NCBI GenBank assembly: GCA_009763385.1
Contig: CM019831.1
Span: forward strand, 16,084,080 to 16,148,079
DNA: 64,000 nt
Direction: 5' to 3'
Source: Coix lacryma-jobi var. lacryma-jobi
Taxonomy: Eukaryota; Streptophyta; Magnoliopsida; Poales; Poaceae
In this document: positions 44,233 to 54,679 of the stretch, piece after piece
Position numbering within the stretch: the stretch's first letter is position 1
How the letters are laid out: every line of letters starts with the position of its first letter
Made by a program: the position numbers and the translations under genes
Notes under the pieces: generated by a model
Told to the model about the DNA's origin: nothing
Databases searched by the model: none
The model's input: only the letters and a program-made list of their open reading frames with translations

Positions 44233-45563
44233 TTAGGCCCTAGATAAGGTGATTGCCCTAGCAAGGTCATCACGAAATCTATCCATATTCCTATCATTAG
44301 CATGTGAGGTAGATGTATTTGACGCATTTTGAGGAGGAGCATGCCTCCTAAACCTTCTGGGTATGGTAGGGACATAATCTGGATCTCGGTCACATCTATG
44401 AAAATCCTTGTCGAGAGCATGATTTTCACGAATGAAGTTATGAAGACACATGGTGGCTGCAACAATCATCTTTTGCTTTATCATTGGATAGTTGGGCATC
44501 TTGAGAAGAATTCTCCATTTCATCTTCCATACACCAAAAGTACGCTCAACAACATTACAAAGACTTGAATGCAAATGATTGAACCACTCTTGTTCACCAA
44601 TAGGTGCTGGGCCACTTCTCCAGTCTGGAATGTGATATCTTTGATCCTTTGTATGGTGATAAATATCCTGGTCTATTCGGATATCCGGCATCAACAACAT
44701 AGTATTTTCCTAACGAATTGTAGCACACAGTGTGAGTATACAACTTTTATGTAAAAGAAGAGTTAATGACAAGAGTGAAAATTACCAAGAGGAGGATGTG
44801 GAAAGATATCTTCATCAGCTTGGATGGCCTTATAGAGAACAGTGGTGTCATGCATAGAGCCAGGTTGACCAATAGATGCATATGTGAAACGCATATCAAA
44901 ATCAACCACGGCCATCACATTTTGTGTTGGTTTACTGGACCTACCATAGTATCGAAGATAATCTTTTGCAGGTGGTGTTGCACTTATATGAGTACCATCG
45001 ATGGCGCCGATGCAATCTTTAAAGTGTGGCCACATCCTACTATCATTTCTTATCCTTTGGTGAACATCCCGAAAGTTTGGATCCTTTGGTCTGATATAGT
45101 GTGTAGACATACCAACCACACAACTCAGGACCTCCTCAAATTTCCTACTAATTGTCTCCCCAGAATGTTTGAATTTATTTTGAACAGCAACATTTGACCA
45201 ACAATGACCACATATGACAAGAAAAATAGCAACTGCTTCCATAGAGCTAATATGCATAGACGATTGCAATCCATGGTCACTCACCAATATATCATGCAGC
45301 TGGTAAAAGAGAGTTGTATCCATTCTAAAAATTCTATGGCTTTCACCTGGAGTGTTCAATGTTTCCATCATCCATGCATATCCCTCGAGCCTTGAAGTCC
45401 TTAGTGGATTCTTGTCATGGTATGTAGTGAAATAGTTATTCAAGAGGCATGCTGTTAGAGACAAATTTGTTTGATTTTGTCTCATGATTTGCATGACCTT
45501 AATATCAAGTAGTTCATCATCTTCTGACTCACTAGCATCCACTTCACTTTCAGAAGAAGACAT
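44233..45563 (-). pseudogene. PIF/Harbinger transposase, two exons, one frameshift
   Basis: Exon 1 runs from ATG 45563 (MSSSESEVDASES) to 44786. A 76-nt intron (44785-44710, GTAATT...TTAG) restores the phase to read PPLG then KYYVVDAGYPN. Exon 2 reaches the stop at 44233. A one-base insertion near 44655 (in the SPYKG / QRYHIPDW junction) breaks the frame. The catalytic residues are Asp in CIGAIDGTH, Asp in PGSMHDTTVL and Glu in VVERTFGVWK, matching the DDE_Tnp_4 (HARBI1-like) family. Family knowledge: this protein needs the ORF1 partner to enter the nucleus and bind the element ends. ORF1 is just upstream on the same strand. Confidence 0.9.
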
Positions 45564-45838
45564 CTGTATAATAAACAATAAATAAGTACTCGAATATTAC
45601 AGCAAGGTTCTAAATACATGAAAGGTTCAAACTTGGTACAATAAGGCACCAAATTATTACAGGTTCTAAAATACAGCAAGGTTCAAACCAACAAATGTCA
45701 AATAGTTCTAGAGACATGAAAGAAAGAAAAAATACAGCAAGGTTCAAACCAACAAATATCAAATAGTTCTAGGGACGTGAAAGAAAATATCATAAGACAT
45801 GGGAAAAATATCACAACGAACATGGAAGCAACCACTAT

Positions 45839-46809
45839 TTAACCCTTCTTGTTCATCCATTCATACTTCATTGTTAGCCACTGGAAGCGTTCTTCAGGTT
45901 TTTCCATTATGAGGAACATCTCTCTTTCAGGTTTCTTGGTAAATATTTGAGTTGCAATGAAGTGTTCCTTTGTGCCAGCCGTAGCACCACATGCCTTCAC
46001 TAACTCCATTACATCTCTTATGGAAGTGCCTAACGTCTCTTGTGTTCTTGCTAGCACAATAGACTCACAAGATGCAGTTGTCTTCTCATTCAATGCAATA
46101 ATTTTAGCCATCTGGTCTTGCATCCACTGCCCTCCAGTAGTCTTTGCCTTTTTACCCTTATTATCTTTCTCAACCACACGACGTTTCTTTCCCTTGGAAC
46201 TACAAGGCGTGTCATCATCGCCGTCACTCTCATTATCATCCAGACGCTCCTCCTTGTCATTATCATCTTCTGGTCGTTCTTCAGTTTCTTGGGGTATAGA
46301 ACCACTAGTTGGAGCCCAATGGTCATCACCAGTATTGCGGATATCCTCAAACATGATAGACAGTTCTTCCTCATTTTGAAGTGAGCAACCTTTAAATTTG
46401 GAGATGCCTTTATATTGCTGTATGCATAAAAAAAATTGAATAACAGATTTACACACATAAATGACAAATATTGACAAGTACAAACTCTATAGGAACTTAC
46501 ATTGCTTATTTTCTTCCACCACCAATCTGGAGCTTCATATAATTTTTTGTCAGCATTCCAACCACAACCCGTCTCTTTTCCCAGTTGTTTCCAGTTATTG
46601 TAATCCTTTTTCAGCTTGTCCCATTTATTCTTGAACTGCAGCTTTGTGTAACTTAAGCCTGTTCTTGTTCTGAACTTCTCAATTACATTGGTGTACCCTA
46701 GTTTGCTTAAGTGAGAGCCTGAGCGATTATTTTCCCTAACTTGCTCAACAAATAGCTCACAAATAATTTTTACATTCTCATCACACCAGTCCGCTGTGTC
46801 TTCCTTCAT
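45839..46809 (-). CDS. PIF/Harbinger ORF1, Myb/SANT-like DNA-binding partner, two exons
   Basis: Exon 1 is 46809-46501 (103 codons, MKEDTADWCDENVKIICE). Its SANT-like domain (Myb_DNA-bind_3 type) includes QFKNKWDKLKKDYNNWK and APDWWWKKI. The intron 46500-46418 has a GTAAGT donor and CATACAG acceptor. Exon 2 is 46417-45839 and starts QYKGISKF, with an acidic stretch, a basic cluster (GKKRRVVEKDNKGKK) suggesting nuclear import, and a C-terminal helix region. The joined protein is 295 aa with no breaks seen. It would bind the transposase and the terminal repeats. The intron position and tripartite order fit the ORF1 family. Confidence 0.85.
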
Positions 46810-47635
46810 GGTGCTGATATTGTTTCATATCTCAAAATTAGTAGCCGTAGTTCACAAACATGTAAAGTACTAGCATTCATGCTAAAAAAGTTATTTTGAA
46901 CTAGCTATACACCAGTATCACATATGAAATACATAATAAAGAAGAAACATATTTCTAGGTTTAGATCTGAGAAGAGGAATGAAAGACAAAGCAAGTTGTC
47001 TCACCTTTGGCTTGCACTACGGCGAGAGCAGCAGGAACAAGGATGTGGAAGGCCTGGGCAAGCACCTGGATTCGCTGCTCCGGTCTCTCGCGATGCGGGC
47101 GTCAGACGAGATGAGGGCGGGACGAGGCTGGAAGCCGGTTGATGGGACGAGACCGACAGCCAGCGGACGGAACGAGGACGGCGACCGGCGAGTGGGGCGA
47201 CGACGACGGCCGCCGGGCGGGACGGCGACGACGGCCGCCGGGCGGGACGACGATGATTGGCTGGCGAGCTTCGGTGGATGCGGGATGGGATGCGAGCTCT
47301 CCCGCAGTCGCACCGCTCGGATAGGTCGCGACCGCGGCGGGGATGCGATGTGGGATGGATGCGATGCGGGATGAAGGGGATTTCTATTTTTTATATCAGT
47401 GGCAGTTGCAGGTAAATACTATCAAAGTAAGTGGGGAGGTTTGTATGCTCGGATGGTGGGGATCAGGCGTGAATCCGGTGAATCTGGTTTTTTCCGCTTC
47501 CTCGGTCATGTACAAAATTGAAGAGCGATTCACTGAGATTCAATGGAGAATTTCAGTCATTTTTTGCCGTTTGGCTACCGGGAAGCAATTCTCTCGAAGA
47601 ATCTGCTTCCGGGAGCGCTCCCAAACGCAGCCTAC

Positions 47636-48698
47636 TAGTACCTGTGAAGAGTCTGAAATTGCTGGTGTAAGCAAAAAGATTAGAAGGCGATGGACGGCTG
47701 GAGTGCAAACAACAAATTCAAGTAGAATACCTGAATCGCAGCTGGAGAACAGGGTAATGGCGCACCGGAGGATGGATCTTGCGCACTGGAGAACAGGGCT
47801 CGCAGCTGCCGCCCGCGCGACTGTCGTCACCGCGGCCGCCGTTGTCGCCGCCTGCGCCGCCGCCGTCACGGTACGCCTGTTGCCTGCGAACGCGAGGGTT
47901 CTAAGAGTTGGCCCCAATCGGAGGATCCTACTCACGCTCCACGGGACGACTCGGTTGATATCGGCTCGGGCCAACTCTAGAATCCAGTCGTTCTATCGTA
48001 GGATCCAACTCTAACTCGGCCCTTTCTATTATACAGCCCTTAAAGGATTCGTAAACAAGGCCCACGAGTTGGGGGCTCCGTTCGGCCCTCGGATTTGTAC
48101 GATCCGTTCCCAGGCTTAGGTACATGACATTATTTTTAAACCATTCATTTCATTATTAAGTACCCATCACATTTTATCAGTCTACTAATACAAAATCAGT
48201 CTTTTTTCAGATGGGAACCAAGGTATTCTGGATGCTTGTAAAAGGTATTATTGCATTAAGTTGGCAAATGTTTGTATTATTGATAGACCAAATGTACCTG
48301 ATGTAAGGCATATTAGTATGACCGTACATTGCTCATTGCCAAGGATGTACTGGAAGTTTGTAATGGAAATATGTTATACTGCTACTTTATTCCTAACATG
48401 TTCATCATATGATTGACTAGTGTATTTGTGAATGTTGCACTAAGTGTTAATGGAGGCGGTCGCAGATGATTAGTTTGCAATTGCGGTGAATGGGTTTAAT
48501 CCAAAGGTGTTTTAGCCTGAGTCTGAGGGGATGGTTTAGAAAAATTAAAACCATTTTCATTTGAGTGGATGGATAAAAAGTTAAAAACCTGAGTAGATGC
48601 AAGGCATATTACTCTTGGCTTGTTAAATGGATCATTATAGAGAAATATAAAAAAAGATAGACATAGCTATAGCTATAGGTATAATTATTACATATATA
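47636..48698. other. No gene recognised
   Basis: 47650-47960 is GC-rich with Ala-rich frames on both strands but no domain or start context that I trust. The rest is AT-rich. Confidence 0.4.
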
Positions 48699-48795
48699 AA
48701 TAAATATATAGATATGGATACAGATACAGATACGAATATGGATATAGATACAGATACAGATACAGATACAGATCGATACAGATATACATAAACAA
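48699..48795. repeat. GATACA-type microsatellite
   Basis: Imperfect GATACA and GATATG hexamers, about a dozen in a row. Confidence 0.9.
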
Positions 48796-49190
48796 TCATG
48801 GTTATAAATATATACATAATTGTTTACGACCAGGGCAATTATATTTTAATCTCATGATTTTTTGAAACGAATCCCATGATTCACTACAGCAGAATCCCTC
48901 TTTGCCGAGTGCTGGCGGCACTCGGCAAAGAGCCTTTTGCACTCGGCGAAGGCTTCGCTGAGTGCCGCACTCGGCGAAGGGCACTCAGCGAAGAATTTCA
49001 CGGCAAAGGGTTTTTTGCCGAGTGCTGACATATTTGACACTCGGCAAAGAAAAAAATAAAAAAACCCCGAAAAAATAAGGAAAAATTTTTATTTAATTGG
49101 AGGAGGGGCCCACTGGGCAGCGCCCACTTGTCGTCCTCGAAATCGCAAGTTCTACTATTTTTCACGCAATTTTCTCTCACGCAATCAACA

Positions 49191-49244
49191 GGATTCGAAC
49201 TCACAACCTCTCGTTCGCGCGGAGCCTCCTCTACCACTGCACTA
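49191..49244 (-). ncRNA. tRNA-like Pol III box A/box B pair
   Basis: On the minus strand TAGTGCAGTGG (49244-49234) fits the box A consensus TRGYNNARNNG. GTTCGAATCC (49200-49191) fits box B, with starts 44 nt apart. No full cloverleaf is obvious, so this is a tRNA relic or tRNA-derived SINE head inside the CACTA element, not a working tRNA gene. Confidence 0.5.
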
Positions 49245-49980
49245 CACACTCATATATGTTCCATCTCCGTTTCGATTACCCATATATTATACTAAACCGT
49301 GTGTAACTTGCTTATTTGAGGCCCTAAACGAATTCAAATCAAAAAATTGTAAACTACAAAGTTTTCTAACTTTTTAAGATCTACAACTTTTATTTTGGTA
49401 GTTTTTCCATCCGAGGTCGTTTATAAAAATTTGAATTTCAAATTTTATAATTTGAAACGTAGTTTTCGTTGACAAGATGATTTCAAATGAAAAAGTTGTC
49501 AACACCAAAGTTTCATAACTTTTTGAGATCTACAACTTTAATTTTGGTCATTTCTCCATCTGAGGTATTTTGAAAAAATTGAATTTTAAATTTTTCAAAT
49601 TCGACCCAGTTTTGCATAACTAGATGACTTCAAATTAAAAAGTTATCAACTACAAACTTTCATAACTTGTCAAGATCTACAAAGTTTATTTTGGTTGCTT
49701 GACTATTTGTGCATCCGACATTGTGGTTCTAATATTATTCACAAACATTATATATCATTCTTGTAGTTTTATAAACTACCAGAGAGATATATAAGATTTG
49801 TGAACGAATTTATTTTAAGTTTGTCAAATGAAAAAATCACCAAAACAAAAATTGTTCATCTTGATAAGTTAACCAACTTTGTAGTTAAAAACTTTTTCAT
49901 TTGGATTAATTTACTGCTTCAAAATGTAATTTAAAAACTGGCTTTGCCGAGTGTAAAAAAAAACACTAGGCAAAGAGCTC

Positions 49981-50320
49981 TTTGCCAAGTGCCACGTGGC
50001 TGGCACTCGGCAAAGGCACCTCTTTGCCGAGTGCCAGCCACGTGGCACTCGGCAAAGACCCGACCACGTGGCACAGTTCGGGGCCACATTCTTTGCCGAG
50101 TGCCACGTGGCTGGCACTCGACAAAGGCACCTCTTTGCCGAGTGCCAGCCACGTGGCACTCGGCAAAGAACCGCCCACGTGGCACAGTTCGGGGCCACAT
50201 GCTTTGCCGAGTGCCACGTGGCTGGCACTCGGCAAAGACGTGGCACTCGGCAAAGCGCAAACACAAGGCAAAGCATGCTTTGCCGAGTGCCGGCCTTTGC
50301 CGAGTGCCACGTGGCCGGCA
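49981..50320. repeat. 111-bp tandem repeat with eight CACGTG G-boxes
   Basis: Units start TTTGCC(A/G)AGTGCCACGTGG at 49981, 50092 and 50203. CACGTG occurs at 49993, 50039, 50065, 50104, 50150, 50176, 50215 and 50308. GTGCCACGTGGC and GTGCCAGCCACGTGG form large inverted repeats. Confidence 0.9.
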
Positions 50321-50413
50321 CTCGGTAAAGAGGCTCTTTGCCCAGTGCCCGAAATTTGGCACTCGGCAAAGCCACAGGCACTCGGCAAAGATTAATTTTC
50401 CCGTAGTGATTAT

Positions 50414-50418
<5 letters not shown>

Positions 50419-50450
<32 letters not shown>
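50419..50450. repeat. (TA)16 microsatellite
   Basis: Uninterrupted TA dinucleotides just outside the CACTA element. Confidence 0.95.
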
Positions 50451-50452
<2 letters not shown>

Positions 50453-50702
50453 CTAATACTGATATTCATGTCTAAGAGATATTCTTGTCATATACCACTA
50501 CTGACAACACATGACATAGATAGACCTATATAAAATTGAAATTGAGGTCACCGGAGGTTAATTCGCAGTATTTATTATATTAAATTATAAATATTTACTA
50601 GCGCAACTCTGATTTTAGTAAATTAAATAATATATATAGTAGTAGTAGTAGTATAATGTTAAACACAGACGATACACACGTTCCTGATGAGGCATTCTAT
50701 TC

Positions 50703-50710
50703 TATAAAAG
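50703..50710 (+). promoter_or_regulatory. TATA box of the cysteine-rich peptide gene
   Basis: TATAAAAG lies 83 nt before the start codon at 50793, leaving room for a leader of about 55 nt. Confidence 0.7.
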
Positions 50711-50792
50711 CACATACATCTTAAGACAAAGTAATCCTCACCTCCTCCACCTCCACCTTGCGAAAGAGAAAAGGTAGAAATATCACCTTCGC

Positions 50793-51185
50793 ATGGCACC
50801 CATCAGGATCCGCATGGGAAGGATTGTGCACTTGATGGCGTATTCGTTCTTGCTTCTTGTTATCCTTTCTTCGAACTCTGCGACCTGCCAGTCGTGTACG
50901 TAGGAAGCACTACACTTTTAATTTAGTCCCACTACGTGTTTTTTTTTTTGACATTTTTTAGGATATTTATTTATCCGACCATTACTTTTTACTGACAATA
51001 TGTGCATCGCATCCGCATGTGTAGGTTTCGGCGGCCTCTGTCCACCTTGCTTCAAGCTTGATGAACTGACAAAATGCAATGCTAAGGGCTGTAGCGTCAT
51101 CTGTGCTAGCCAAGGGAAATCGAAGGATCATGCCTACTGCAGCAAGTTTTCAATTCCTTGGAAGTGTTGCTGCCCAGATAAATAA
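50793..51185 (+). CDS. Small secreted cysteine-rich peptide (defensin-like), two exons
   Basis: Exon 1 is 50793-50895 (ATG to CAGTCG T) and exon 2 is 51025-51185. The intron is 50896-51024 with a GTACGT donor and TGTGTAG acceptor, and the junction restores a Cys codon. The protein is 87 aa. Residues 1-30 are a signal peptide (a basic start, then MAYSFLLLVILSS). The mature part has 11 cysteines, with CFGGLCPPC near its start and a CCC triplet near the C-terminus. A secretory peptide with an intron just after the signal sequence is the layout of plant defensin-like and related families. I do not recognise the exact cysteine spacing. A TATA box lies upstream and AATAAA at 51233-51238. It could act in defence or reproduction, which is inference. 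Confidence 0.72.
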
Positions 51186-51232
51186 GTCCGTAACCTGTGC
51201 AACGAAAGATTTGTCATGTCTGATGGAAATTA

Positions 51233-51238
51233 AATAAA
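51233..51238 (+). terminator. Polyadenylation signal of the peptide gene
   Basis: AATAAA lies 48 nt after the stop codon in an AT-rich stretch. Confidence 0.5.
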
Positions 51239-52280
51239 ATCTACTTTTCTCGATCTGTTACGGGATGAGTGGTGAGGATGGCTGTAGTAGCCAAGGCAGT
51301 TTGAGGCCAGGAGCTGTGTGGAGTATTTGGGTAAAAATAAATTGGATAAGGAAGAAAAACCAAGAATCGTGTAGTGGGCATGATGTTACCATCTCTAATA
51401 ATTTAATAAGTGACATAGAAAAAGAAAAGGTATACCCGTCTAGGTCTGGTTACACAAGCAGATGTGGAAGGTGAGATCTCGTCCTGTTCGTTTGTCTTAT
51501 CAGTCGTACTTCGACTTATTCTCTCTTACATAATACTATTGAAATAACAGAAATTAGTTGTTGTCTTGAACGGAGATTTCCAAGCAAATCTATGAATATC
51601 TTGAAGTCTACAACACAGTGCAAGGAAAAGGAAAGACTTGTCTTGTACACCCATAAAACATTTCAATCTCAGTCATAGCCATACGTACGTCTCTTGAGGA
51701 GTATGGGTTCAATGTACAACTTAGTCTAGCTAAGGTGATAGTTCGAAGAATACCCAATTGTTTCAGGAACATCCCCTACATGTCGTCCTCATTAGACATA
51801 GAAAGCGAAACAAGCTACCACATCTTAGAGATTGAACTCTCTTGCAAGCTTGTTAGAGGACACCGCGTAGGTTAGTGTTCAACGCGAAGCCGACATTTTT
51901 CTAAATAAAAATACCTCCCCTTAGATTAATTAGAGCCTTTTGTTAAAACAATTGACAAAAGGATTGCCTATTTAGGCACAATGAAACAATAAGCATATAC
52001 CACATAGTTCCATTGAATCTGTGAGACATCGTAATATTAAATAGCTACAATATCAAATTGACAAAACCACGCCTTTGGCAATATAACATGTACTTTCACC
52101 TACAGAATATTGAAAGTCATACACTACTACGAAAGTTATATATAAGAAATACACTACTATATGGAAATGGTTTTTAGACCCACCTCTAGAAATTATTTTA
52201 CATAAAATGGAAAACAACCTTAAATAGAAAAAGAAATATTTTAGTTTCGCAAGGGATATTCGTGGCCACACATCAAAAGT
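51239..52280. other. No gene recognised
   Basis: AT-rich intergenic sequence without a defensible frame or repeat. Confidence 0.5.
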
Positions 52281-52284
52281 CATA

Positions 52285-52504
52285 GGCCTTGTTTGGTTAG
52301 CTCTCTCTAAAGTTCAGTCACTAAAATTAGTCCCTAAAGTACCAAACACCCTATTAAAGTTTAGGGCCACTAAAGTTTAGGGGTCTTTAGTCATGATAAG
52401 GAAGCTAAAAGTGACTAAATTTTAGTGATTTAGTCATTATAACCAAACATGAGTCACTAAACTTTGAGACACTAAATTTTAGAGGGGCTAACCAAACAAG
52501 CTCT
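52285..52504. mobile_element. MITE with GGCCTTGTTTGGTTAGC ends
   Basis: GGCCTTGTTTGGTTAG at the left and CTAACCAAACAAG(CTC) at the right are inverted repeats. The interior repeats CACTAAA(G/A)TTTAG words. A related half-copy continues to about 52555 (CTAAACTTCAGGGC ... ACCAAACAG). Confidence 0.7.
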
Positions 52505-52657
52505 AAAAGTGACTAAACTTCAGGGCTCACTAAACTTTAGAGGTCACAACCAAACAGACTCATACACTTTTTGTATGGATGCAGTCTATTGGTACTAAAC
52601 TCAAGACCTCAAGCCTTGCGTAATACTATCTAACCACCGCACCACAAAATCAACTAT

Positions 52658-53914
52658 ACAACAACAACAACAACCAAGCTTCTTAGTCCCAAACAAGTTG
52701 GGATAGGCTAGAGTTGAAACCCAACAAGAGACCCTAGTCACGGTTCAGGCACGTCAATAGCTGCTCTCCATGCATTTCTATCTAAACATAGATCTCTAGG
52801 TATATCCCAACTTTTTAGATCTCTCTTTATTGCCTCCCCACGTCAATTTCGGTCTACCTCTACCTCTCCTCACATGAAAATCTTGGGCTAAAACTCCACA
52901 ATGCACTGGCGCCTCTGGAGGTCTCTTTGGACATGACCAAACCACCTCAACCGATGTTGGACCAACTTTTCTTCAATTGGTGCTACCCCTAGCCGGTCAC
53001 GAATATCGTCATTTCGGACTCGGTCCATCCTTGTGTGGCCACAAATCCAGCGCAACATACGCATTTCTGCAATACTCATTTGTTGGACATGTCTTCTTTT
53101 AGTAGGCCAACATTCTGCTCCATACAACATAGCCGGTCTAATCGCCGTCCTATAAAACTTGCCTTTGAGCTTTTGTGGTACCCTCTTGTCACAGAGAATA
53201 CCAGATGTTTTGCGCCACTTCATCCACCCTGCTTTGATCCTATGGCTAACATCTGCATCAATATCTCCATCCTTCTGTAACATCGATCCAAGATACCGAA
53301 AGACATCTTTCTTAGGCACCACTTGGTCTTCCAAGCTCACCTCTCCCTCTTCCTGTGCAGCATTGCCGAAATCACATATCATGTACTCAGTCTTAGTACT
53401 GCTTATTCTAAACCCTTTGGACTCAAGGGTCTGCCGCCACAACTCCAGTTTCCTATTTACTCCTGTCTGACTTTCATCAACTAACACTACATTGTCTGCA
53501 AAAAGCATACACCAAGGGATATCTCCTTGTATGTCCCTCGTAACCTCATCCATAACCAAGGCAAAGAGATATGGGCTTAAGGCTGACCCTTGATGAAGAC
53601 CTATTTTAATCGGAAAGAAATCAGTGTCACCATCATTTGTTCGCACACTGGTCTCGACGTTGTTGTACATGTCCTTGATGAGGGTAACATACTTTGTTGG
53701 GACTTTATGTTTGTCCAAAACCCACCACATAACATTCCTTGGTATCTTGTCGTACGCCTTCTCCAAGTCAATGAAAACCATATGTAGGTCCTTCTTTTGC
53801 TCCCTGAACCGCTCCATAACTTGTCTTATTAAGAAGATTGCTTCTATGGTTGACCTTTTAGGCATGAAACCAAATTGGTTCATGGATATCCGCGTCGACC
53901 CTCGCAATCTATGA
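52658..53914 (-). pseudogene. 5'-truncated LINE: reverse transcriptase C-terminal part
   Basis: A minus-strand frame runs from 53914 to 52888: HRLRGSTRISMNQFGFMP, then FIDLEKAYDKIPRNV, GLHQGSALSPYLFALVMDE, a catalytic box reading FADN, and the LINE tail motif LRWFGHVQR. It continues through two frameshifts (near 52915 and 52835) as GRGRPKLTW and then EAIKRDLKSWDIP...DVPEP. The 3' UTR ends in a (TTG)n tail at 52658-52674, the hallmark of this grass LINE group. The active-site box is normally FADD. The change to FADN removes a metal-binding Asp. Truncation at the 5' end is the usual outcome of incomplete target-primed insertion. Confidence 0.93.
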
Positions 53915-54679
53915 GTAAAAGGATGTGATCATTTTGTATTAACTAGTTTGGCCTTATACATTTTTAATGATTTTTTAAATGCAACATTTTAAAGTTAGTC
54001 TAGCATGGTAACTTTGGTTTTTTTAAGGTGCCTATACGAGGTAGTTTGAAAAATAAAAAAAATGCAAGTTCAAAATAAATCTAAGAACTTTAAAAAATGA
54101 GACACTAAATGATTTTAAAATAAAAAAGTTTATTTTCATTGTACATAATTTGGAAAAGTTATAATTTTTTCATGTGCTGCACCTATTTTAGAGCCAACTC
54201 ATATTTTCAATCCTCTCTAGTAATTGATTTCTAGAGATAGATGATGTATCCAAATGGCTATAGAAAAATGCCTCTATTTCTAGATAAATTGTTGGTGTTC
54301 CTAACCGCATATCAAAATAATGGATAGTTTTAGATTTTTAGGGATTGCTAGGAACACTAATTGTCTCTAAAAATATATTTCTAAAGATGGGGGGTAGTCA
54401 AAGACGATTCTTGATATTGCCATATAACAATTTATGAGCATCTCCAAGCGTCTCCAATTTATGAGCATCTCAATTTAGCATCCATAAAATTTTGACAAAA
54501 CAACAAAAAATAGTCTCCAACAATTTAATATCCTAACTTGCCATTTTTTTCCAACTTGGCATCTAAACCCCCAACATGTAAACATGCGCGCGCGTACTGG
54601 AGTTGGCATCGCGTGATTTTTCTTTGATGGGACATGCATCGACGTGTTCAGCTTTGAATCGGTTGCTGATGATGGGTAT
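53915..54679. other. No gene recognised; MITE-like ends
   Basis: AT-rich. 54430-54600 (GAGCATCTCCAAGCGTC, TTGGCATCTAAACCCCCAAC) resembles a decayed MITE. It ends where the gypsy LTR begins. Confidence 0.4.

Larger units (their letters stand above)
43813..47632 (-). mobile_element. PIF/Harbinger element with both genes
   Basis: The left end AGGGCCTGTTTGGCAGAG and right end GAGCGCTCCCAAACGCAGCC are imperfect inverted repeats. GTGATTCT words cluster inside the left end. The candidate target duplication TAC is at 43810-43812 and 47633-47635. About 3.8 kb long, it carries the transposase and the Myb/SANT-type ORF1 on the minus strand, the standard two-gene layout. It appears near-intact except for one frameshift in the transposase. 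Confidence 0.82.
48882..50408. mobile_element. Non-autonomous CACTA element (1.53 kb)
   Basis: The left end is CACTACAGCAGAATCC and the right end GATTAATTTTCCCGTAGTG. ATT flanks both sides (48879-48881 and 50409-50411), the 3-bp duplication expected of CACTA (En/Spm) elements. Subterminal CTTTGCCGAGTG words occur in both orientations at both ends and would be transposase-binding sites. No transposase is encoded. A tRNA-like sequence sits at 49191-49244, and 49981-50320 is a 111-bp tandem repeat rich in CACGTG. Confidence 0.92.

Noticed and set aside
47017..47374. GC-rich reading frames on both strands near 47.1-47.3 kb
   Set aside because: Inside the right end of the Harbinger element upstream of ORF1. 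Arg/Gly/Asp-rich frames reflect CGACGA repeats, not a conserved protein.
49191..49244. Functional tRNA gene
   Set aside because: Boxes A and B are present but I could not form an acceptor stem or anticodon loop, so it is called tRNA-like only.
49911..50456. Six overlapping 110-170-codon frames
   Set aside because: By-products of the 111-bp CACTA subterminal repeat (111 is divisible by 3), readable in all frames.
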